A stretch of DNA of 64,000 nt. Source: Prochlorococcus marinus str. MIT 9215. GTDB taxonomy: Bacteria; Cyanobacteriota; Cyanobacteriia; PCC-6307; Cyanobiaceae. Within the stretch, counting starts at the first letter, position 1. The number at the start of each line of letters is the position of its first letter. Below, piece after piece: positions 59,113-64,000 of the stretch. Made by a program: the position numbers and the translations under genes. The notes below the pieces were generated by a model. It saw nothing but the letters and a program-made list of their open reading frames with translations, was not told the origin of the DNA and searched no databases. The DNA lies in assembly GCF_000018065.1 (NCBI RefSeq), contig NC_009840.1, forward strand, positions 992,001-1,056,000, given 5' to 3'.

Positions 59113-59718
59113 CTAATTTAGATTTGTTCTTCCTTCTAACGCCCTTGCAAGTGTAACTTCATCCACATATTCAAGTTCACTGCCCATTGGGAGACCATAT
59201 GCAATCCTCGTAACCTTGGTAAAAGGGGCTAACAATTTTCCAATATAAAGACTTGTTGTATCTCCCTCAACACTTGGGGTTAATGCCAATATGATCTCAT
59301 CTATTTCAGACTTACTAACCCTTTCTACCAAGCTTCTAATCTCTAAGAGTTCAGGACCAACAGAATCCATTGGGGATATTAAACCACCAATAACATGGTA
59401 AACACCTTTAAATTCTCTGGCACGCTCCAAAGCAAGTAAATCTTTAGTTTCTGCTACTACACAGATTAGTTTTTGATTTCTTTGAGTATTTTTGCAAATT
59501 TCACATTCATCTTCTGAAGTCAAATTGAAACATTTTTTGCAACGACCAACATTACTATGTGCTTCTAACAGAGCCTCTGAAAAATCTCTTATTGTACTTT
59601 CAGGTTGTTTTAAAATAAACAGGGCTAATCTTTGCGCTGTTCTTGGACCAATCCCTGGGAATTTCTCAAAATGACCAATTAATTTTGAAAGCGGTTTGGT
59701 ATAAGTAATCAAAATCAA
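59113..59718 (-). CDS. recR: Recombination mediator RecR
   Basis: 201 residues, the usual length. Helix-hairpin-helix region [17 protein letters not shown] (about 19-35), a zinc finger with four cysteines [16 protein letters not shown] (about 57-72), then a Toprim domain (about 80-175). RecR with RecO loads RecA on single-stranded DNA gaps. It heads a two-gene run with lipA and is divergent from the psbP-like gene over 97 bases. Confidence 0.96.
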   Translation of the reverse strand: MILITYTKPLSKLIGHFEKFPGIGPRTAQRLALFILKQPESTIRDFSEALLEAHSNVGRCKKCFNLTSEDECEICKNTQRNQKLICVVAETKDLLALERAREFKGVYHVIGGLISPMDSVGPELLEIRSLVERVSKSEIDEIILALTPSVEGDTTSLYIGKLLAPFTKVTRIAYGLPMGSELEYVDEVTLARALEGRTNLN

Positions 59719-59815
59719 ACTATTTCTAGGAATAATTTAGACGCAAAATTCTGAATTGCCATAATTGTTTGCTTTTAATGTCTTATTATGTTTTTAGTTA
59801 GTAATTTCAAACAAA

Positions 59816-60373
59816 ATGAAAAATATTAAATTTAACCCTTTCAACTATTTATTTTTGATTTTTTTGTGTTTAACACTAAGTGCTTGTAGTGGCGGACTAA
59901 ATGCTGGATTAGAAGCTTATCAAAGTCCCGATGGAAGATATGCCTTTTTGTATCCAACAGGATGGACGAGAGTAAAAGTCGATGGAGGACCTGAAATTAT
60001 TTATCATGATCTAATAAATAGTAATGAGACCTTAAGCTTAGTTATTTCTGATGTAAACAAAGAGGTTCAATTAGAGCAATTAGGAAGCCCAAGTGAAGTA
60101 GGTCAAACATTAATTGATAAAGTTATTGCTCCAGAAGGTTCAGGTAGACAGGTAAAACTTATAAATGCTAATAAGAGGGAGGCATCCAACCATATTTTCT
60201 ATGATTTAGAGTATGAATTAAATTTAAATGAACAGGCCAGACACGAATTAGCTACTGTCGTAATTGATAGAGGAACACTTTACACTTTTGCTGTGGGAAC
60301 AAATGAAGAGAGATGGAATAAAGTTGATGGTATGTTTAGTAATGTAATTGAATCATTTAACTTTTTAATATAG
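59816..60373 (+). CDS. PsbP-domain lipoprotein (CyanoP-like)
   Basis: 185 residues. A lipoprotein signal ends in LSAC with C24 as the lipid site. The mature part has the PsbP fold signature AGLEAYQSPDGRYAFLYPTGWTRVKVDGGPEIIYHDLI (about 30-67) and closes with DGMFSNVIESFNFL. Such proteins sit on the lumenal face of photosystem II or its assembly forms. It lacks a second domain, so it matches cyanobacterial PsbP (CyanoP) rather than plant PsbP. It converges with the ABC exporter gene, stops 15 bases apart. Confidence 0.88.
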   Translation: MKNIKFNPFNYLFLIFLCLTLSACSGGLNAGLEAYQSPDGRYAFLYPTGWTRVKVDGGPEIIYHDLINSNETLSLVISDVNKEVQLEQLGSPSEVGQTLIDKVIAPEGSGRQVKLINANKREASNHIFYDLEYELNLNEQARHELATVVIDRGTLYTFAVGTNEERWNKVDGMFSNVIESFNFLI

Positions 60374-60388
60374 TTTAGAAATTCTATA

Positions 60389-62161
60389 CTAGATTCCTAC
60401 TTGAACATTCCATAAATCAGCATATATTTTGTTCTGATCTAAAAGTTTTTTATGTTTTCCGCTTTCAACTATTTTACCTTTATCAATTACAACAATATTA
60501 TCCGCATTTTTTATAGTGCTTAATCTATGAGCTATTACTATAGTTGTTCTTTCTTTTGTGATTTTAGATAATGATTTTTGAATTAAAGCTTCTGTTTCAT
60601 TATCAACTGAGGCTGTAGCTTCATCTAATATTAATATTGGTGCATCCTTTAAAACAGCTCTCGCCAAGGCAATTCTCTGACGTTGTCCGCCTGAGAGCCT
60701 TTGACCTCTTTCCCCCACTGTAGTTTTATAACCATCTGGTAATTGTTCAATAAATTTATGAGCCTCTGCAATCTTTGAAGCTTTAATGATATCTTTAAAA
60801 CTTGGATTAATTGAGCCATAAGCAATATTTTCTTGAACGCTGCCATGAAATAAATAAGTTTCTTGACTTACTAAAGAAATACACTTTCTTAAATCCCTCA
60901 AATTTATTTCTTTAATAGAAATCCCATCTAAGGTTATTGATCCATTATTACTATCATAAATCCTAAGGAGTAATTTTATTATTGTACTTTTCCCAGAACC
61001 TGTTAAACCAACAATTCCTAATGTTGAGTTATTTTCAATTTTGAAATTTATGTTTTTTAAGGTTAAATCACGTCCAGGATAATTAAAATTTACATTATTA
61101 AAAATAATTTCTCCCTTGATATCTTTAGATTCAATTTTTATTTTTCCATCTTTTATTTTTATAGGCGTATCTATGAGATCAATTACTCTATCTATTGAAG
61201 CCATAGATCTCTGAAAATCATCTAAAACATGCCCCAAAGTAGTTAAAGGCCATAATAGTCTTTGTGTAATAAATACTAAAAAACTATAAGTTCCTACATC
61301 AAGTGTCTTATTCCAAGTTTGAAAACCTCCAATTAATAAAATCGCTATAAAAGCAAATAATATTGCAAATCTTATAAGAGGGATAAAAGCAGAAGATAAT
61401 TTTATTGCAGCCTTATTACTTCTTTGATATTCAAGGCTTTCTTTATTTAATCTATTTAGTTCCCATTTTTCTTTAGTAAAACTTTTTATTGTTAGAATTC
61501 CACTTATATTATTATTAAGTCTTGATGCCAAAAGTCCTGCTTTATTTCTAACATCTCTATATTTTGGAGCAAGCTTCCTTTGAAATTTTATTGATCCTAA
61601 AAATATAATTGGAATAGGAAAGAAAGCAAATAAAGCGATTTTTGGAGCAACAAAAATCATAGTGCCCCCAATAATTAAAACAGTTATAAGTAACTGAATA
61701 ATCTGATTAGCCCCTTGGTCTAGAAATCTCTCGAGTTGATTTATATCATCATTCAAAATAGATAATAACCTTCCGGTATTATCATTTTCAAAAAAATCCA
61801 TATCTAATTCCTGGATATGCTCATAAGCTTTTATTCTTAATTTATGTTGCGATAGCTGAGCCAAATTTCTCCATAAAATCGAATATAAATATTCAAAGGA
61901 GGATTCACCAGACCAAACTATTCCTGAAGCAAATGCAAGAAAAATCAATTGTGCTGGGACTTCTTTTATACCAAAACCAGCAATCCATGAATTCTGTTCC
62001 CTGACAACGATATCCACTGCAAGACCAATAATTACAGGGGGAGCTAAATCTAATATTTTATTAATTATGGAACTAAGAAAAGCAAAAAATAGTAACCTTC
62101 TTTCCTCAATCAGATTTAAATAAAGTCTAATTATTGGATTTTGATTGTTCTTAGAACTCAT
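60389..62161 (-). CDS. ABC-type exporter, MsbA/multidrug type (fused membrane and ATPase domains)
   Basis: 590 residues. Six membrane helices in residues about 20-310 with the DNTGRLLSILNDDINQLERFLDQGANQ coupling region (about 121-149), and a nucleotide-binding domain with Walker A GLTGSGKST (about 381-389), LSGGQRQRIALARA, LILDEATASVD and the H-loop VIAHRLST. Half-transporters like this form homodimers that export lipids, drugs or peptides. Cargo unknown. A small secreted protein gene is 11 bases upstream. Confidence 0.9.
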   Translation of the reverse strand: MSSKNNQNPIIRLYLNLIEERRLLFFAFLSSIINKILDLAPPVIIGLAVDIVVREQNSWIAGFGIKEVPAQLIFLAFASGIVWSGESSFEYLYSILWRNLAQLSQHKLRIKAYEHIQELDMDFFENDNTGRLLSILNDDINQLERFLDQGANQIIQLLITVLIIGGTMIFVAPKIALFAFFPIPIIFLGSIKFQRKLAPKYRDVRNKAGLLASRLNNNISGILTIKSFTKEKWELNRLNKESLEYQRSNKAAIKLSSAFIPLIRFAILFAFIAILLIGGFQTWNKTLDVGTYSFLVFITQRLLWPLTTLGHVLDDFQRSMASIDRVIDLIDTPIKIKDGKIKIESKDIKGEIIFNNVNFNYPGRDLTLKNINFKIENNSTLGIVGLTGSGKSTIIKLLLRIYDSNNGSITLDGISIKEINLRDLRKCISLVSQETYLFHGSVQENIAYGSINPSFKDIIKASKIAEAHKFIEQLPDGYKTTVGERGQRLSGGQRQRIALARAVLKDAPILILDEATASVDNETEALIQKSLSKITKERTTIVIAHRLSTIKNADNIVVIDKGKIVESGKHKKLLDQNKIYADLWNVQVGI

Positions 62162-62172
62162 AAAAATAATAA

Positions 62173-62466
62173 TTAAATTTTTCTATTATGATTTAGATTT
62201 TCTTTAGTTTCTAATTTACATTTTGTTTTTGCATCTTGATGACTTGCATTTTGTATAAATTCTTCGTAGTAACAATCACAAGTTTCATTCGCAATTTCTT
62301 TACTATATACTATTTCTGCTTTCATCATCTCCTCTTTGACACTCTGAAGACAAAATAATTTTATGATTGAATTTTGTTTAGTTTGAGCTAAATAATAACT
62401 ATTGAAAGAGTTGAATAGTATTATCAGATTCACAAAAATAAAGAAATTATATTTGCTAGCTTTCAT
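62173..62466 (-). CDS. Small secreted or anchored hypothetical protein with four cysteines
   Basis: 97 residues. Hydrophobic residues 7-24 (YNFFIFVNLIILFNSFNS) look like a signal or anchor. The remainder has four cysteines (in LFCLQ, ETCDCYY and TKCKL), spaced as if for two disulfides outside the cytoplasm. No family recognised. It lies 9 bases after the helicase gene and 11 bases before the ABC exporter gene, both on the same strand, so it is probably cotranscribed. Confidence 0.55.
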   Translation of the reverse strand: MKASKYNFFIFVNLIILFNSFNSYYLAQTKQNSIIKLFCLQSVKEEMMKAEIVYSKEIANETCDCYYEEFIQNASHQDAKTKCKLETKENLNHNRKI

Positions 62467-62475
62467 TCTCTATAA

Positions 62476-64000
62476 CTAGTTTCTGACTTTAATTTTTTTT
62501 AATTTATTTTTAGTTTCTCTATGCAGATCTCTGGGTAAATCTACCAAACTGTAATCATTAAAAATCTGTATCTTACCTATGGATCTACCATTTATATTAG
62601 TTGAATTACAGATTGAGGATATAATATTTGCAACTCTAACTCCATCAAATTTACCAAAATTAAATTTGTAGGTTTCAAAAGAATCATTTTGATAATTATT
62701 TCTTCTATTTGAATTTCTCATACGATTATTACTATTTCTATTTGATCTGTTTCGATCAGTATTATTTTGTTTATTAATCCAAGAATCATCGTCATTAACA
62801 AAAAATGATTTATTACCTATTACTAAATTAATCGCCGCCATTGCAATATTTGAGTCATCCATAGAGTATTTTTCTTTTAAATTATCTAGTACATCAATAA
62901 TTAAAGCTTTATTTTCTTCATTTTCATCTTTAGCTAAAGAACTCTCATTAACATTATCTATAAGTTTCTCCATCCTTTTTTCATTTATTATTTTATTACT
63001 TGGTATATTAATTTCTTCAATCTTGGTTCTTGTTGAGTTCTCTAAGTTTCTAAGGAAATGTTTCTCTCTTTGATTAACAAATAAAATTGCTTCTCCTGAT
63101 CTGCCTGCCCTTCCAGTTCTTCCAATTCTATGAGTATATGTTTCCTTATCAAAAGGGAAATCGTAATTAACAACAAGTTTTATCCTCTCAACATCTAATC
63201 CTCTAGCTGCGACATCAGTTGCAACAAGGATATTAATAAATCCTTTTTTCAATCTATCTACAGTATTTTCTCTTTGATTTTGAGGTATATCTCCATTAAG
63301 TACTGCCACAGTATGACCTGAATTCTCTAAAGCTTCAGCTATTGAAGTAGTAAGTAGTTTTGTCCTAACAAAAATAATTACTCCCTCGTTATTAAGTTCT
63401 AGTATTCTTTTTAAAGCATCTAACTTATGATGCCTTTGTACATATAGAAATTTTTGCGAAATTAATTGAGTTTCTTTTTTGACGCTTTTGATTAATATTT
63501 CGGCAGGATCATTTAGATATTTTTTTGCTATATTTCTTATCTCACTAGGCATTGTTGCTGAAAACAATACCATCTGCTTATTTTCCGGCAATTGATCTAT
63601 TATCCATTCTATATCTTCAAGAAAACCCATATTTAACATTTCATCTGCCTCATCTAAGACAAGACAATTTATATGTTTAATTTTAAAAGTCCCCTGCCTT
63701 ATATGATCCATTATTCGGCCTGGGGTCCCAACTACTACGTCAACTTTTCTTTTTAATGCAGAAATTTGATTTCGATAGTCGGTACCTCCATATATTGCAA
63801 CCGTCTTAAAATTACTAGATTCAGAACTATAACTTTTAAAAGATTCTGCTACTTGAGTTGCTAATTCTCTTGTAGGAGTCATAACTAAAACCTTGGCATT
63901 TAATTCTTTATTATTTGTGAGTTTTTCTATTAATGGTAATGCGAAAGCTGCAGTCTTTCCTGTGCCTGTTTGTGCTTGGCCTAGTAAATCCCTGCCTAAC
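62476..64000 (-). CDS. deaD: DEAD-box ATP-dependent RNA helicase (N-terminus outside window)
   Basis: The frame runs off the end of the window; about 508 residues are visible. Walker A AQTGTGKT (63951-63977 region), PTRELA, VGTPGR, VLDEADEM, SATMP and HRIGRTGRAGR motifs complete both RecA-like domains. After an Asn/Arg-rich linker (NRSNRNSNNRMRNSN and similar) comes a DbpA-type RNA-binding domain (about the last 75 residues, FNFGKFDGVRVANIISSI). This is the DeaD/CsdA type, helping ribosome assembly and mRNA turnover in the cold. A signal-peptide gene follows 9 bases downstream. Confidence 0.94.
   Translation of the reverse strand, partial: LGRDLLGQAQTGTGKTAAFALPLIEKLTNNKELNAKVLVMTPTRELATQVAESFKSYSSESSNFKTVAIYGGTDYRNQISALKRKVDVVVGTPGRIMDHIRQGTFKIKHINCLVLDEADEMLNMGFLEDIEWIIDQLPENKQMVLFSATMPSEIRNIAKKYLNDPAEILIKSVKKETQLISQKFLYVQRHHKLDALKRILELNNEGVIIFVRTKLLTTSIAEALENSGHTVAVLNGDIPQNQRENTVDRLKKGFINILVATDVAARGLDVERIKLVVNYDFPFDKETYTHRIGRTGRAGRSGEAILFVNQREKHFLRNLENSTRTKIEEINIPSNKIINEKRMEKLIDNVNESSLAKDENEENKALIIDVLDNLKEKYSMDDSNIAMAAINLVIGNKSFFVNDDDSWINKQNNTDRNRSNRNSNNRMRNSNRRNNYQNDSFETYKFNFGKFDGVRVANIISSICNSTNINGRSIGKIQIFNDYSLVDLPRDLHRETKNKLKKIKVRN

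Overview
The window is very AT-rich, densely packed bacterial chromosome. The gene content points to a high-light-type marine Prochlorococcus: petG, cytM, petH, chlI, crtL, a psbP-like lipoprotein, sasA, the zwf-opcA pair, a GuaB3-type protein, and the cyanobacterial small RNA Yfr1 between guaB and trxA. No phage, insertion sequence, CRISPR array, integrase or composition break was seen, so this reads as core genome. Species and clade are inferred from gene content and base composition, not from a database match.

Layout. 1-2.4 kb: the end of a circularly permuted ATP-grasp gene, then alpha-E and transglutaminase genes (a known cassette). 2.5-8.3 kb: a cupin-like unknown, a lumenal pentapeptide protein, two small membrane unknowns, a PfkB kinase, a DUF2834 protein, an MFS transporter and a secreted alpha/beta hydrolase. 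8.3-19.5 kb, almost all minus strand: a peptide-type ABC permease and binding protein, hom, sufE, 5-formyl-THF ligase, ruvC, chlI, an rRNA/tRNA methyltransferase, cytM (petG lies opposite), rsmD, hisH, trxA, Yfr1 and guaB3. 19.7-31.4 kb: gyrA, lycopene cyclase, GH57 enzyme, leuA, a PgpH-like membrane HD hydrolase, folD, GGPP synthase and a DUF212 protein. 31.4-37.6 kb: cobB, opcA, zwf, petH and a START-like protein. 37.6-49.4 kb: tRNA-Glu, sasA, a lipocalin-like protein, prs, malQ, a RodZ-like protein, a UbiB kinase, a basic amino-acid decarboxylase, cdsA, a hydrolase and an iron-type dehydrogenase. 49.4-64 kb: clpC, rimI, a lysA-cdaA-uppS-bioB-trhO run, lipA, recR, a psbP-like gene, an ABC exporter, a small secreted protein and a DEAD-box helicase cut by the window end.

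Functional links. Zwf and its activator OpcA (NADPH from glucose-6-phosphate) lie next to ferredoxin-NADP reductase. GH57 and MalQ act on glycogen. The carotenoid genes (GGPP synthase, lycopene cyclase) share isoprenoid precursors with UppS. A c-di-AMP synthase (CdaA) and a probable c-di-AMP phosphodiesterase (PgpH-like) both occur here, and the synthase sits between two cell-wall precursor genes.

Architecture. All twelve convergent protein-gene pairs either overlap (six pairs) or are 15 bp or less apart. Four of them share a 4-bp TTAA/TTAG stop overlap. Divergent starts usually have 40-250 bp between them. No gene-free stretch exceeds 300 bp; the longest (41003-41255) holds one perfect palindrome and nothing else I can name.
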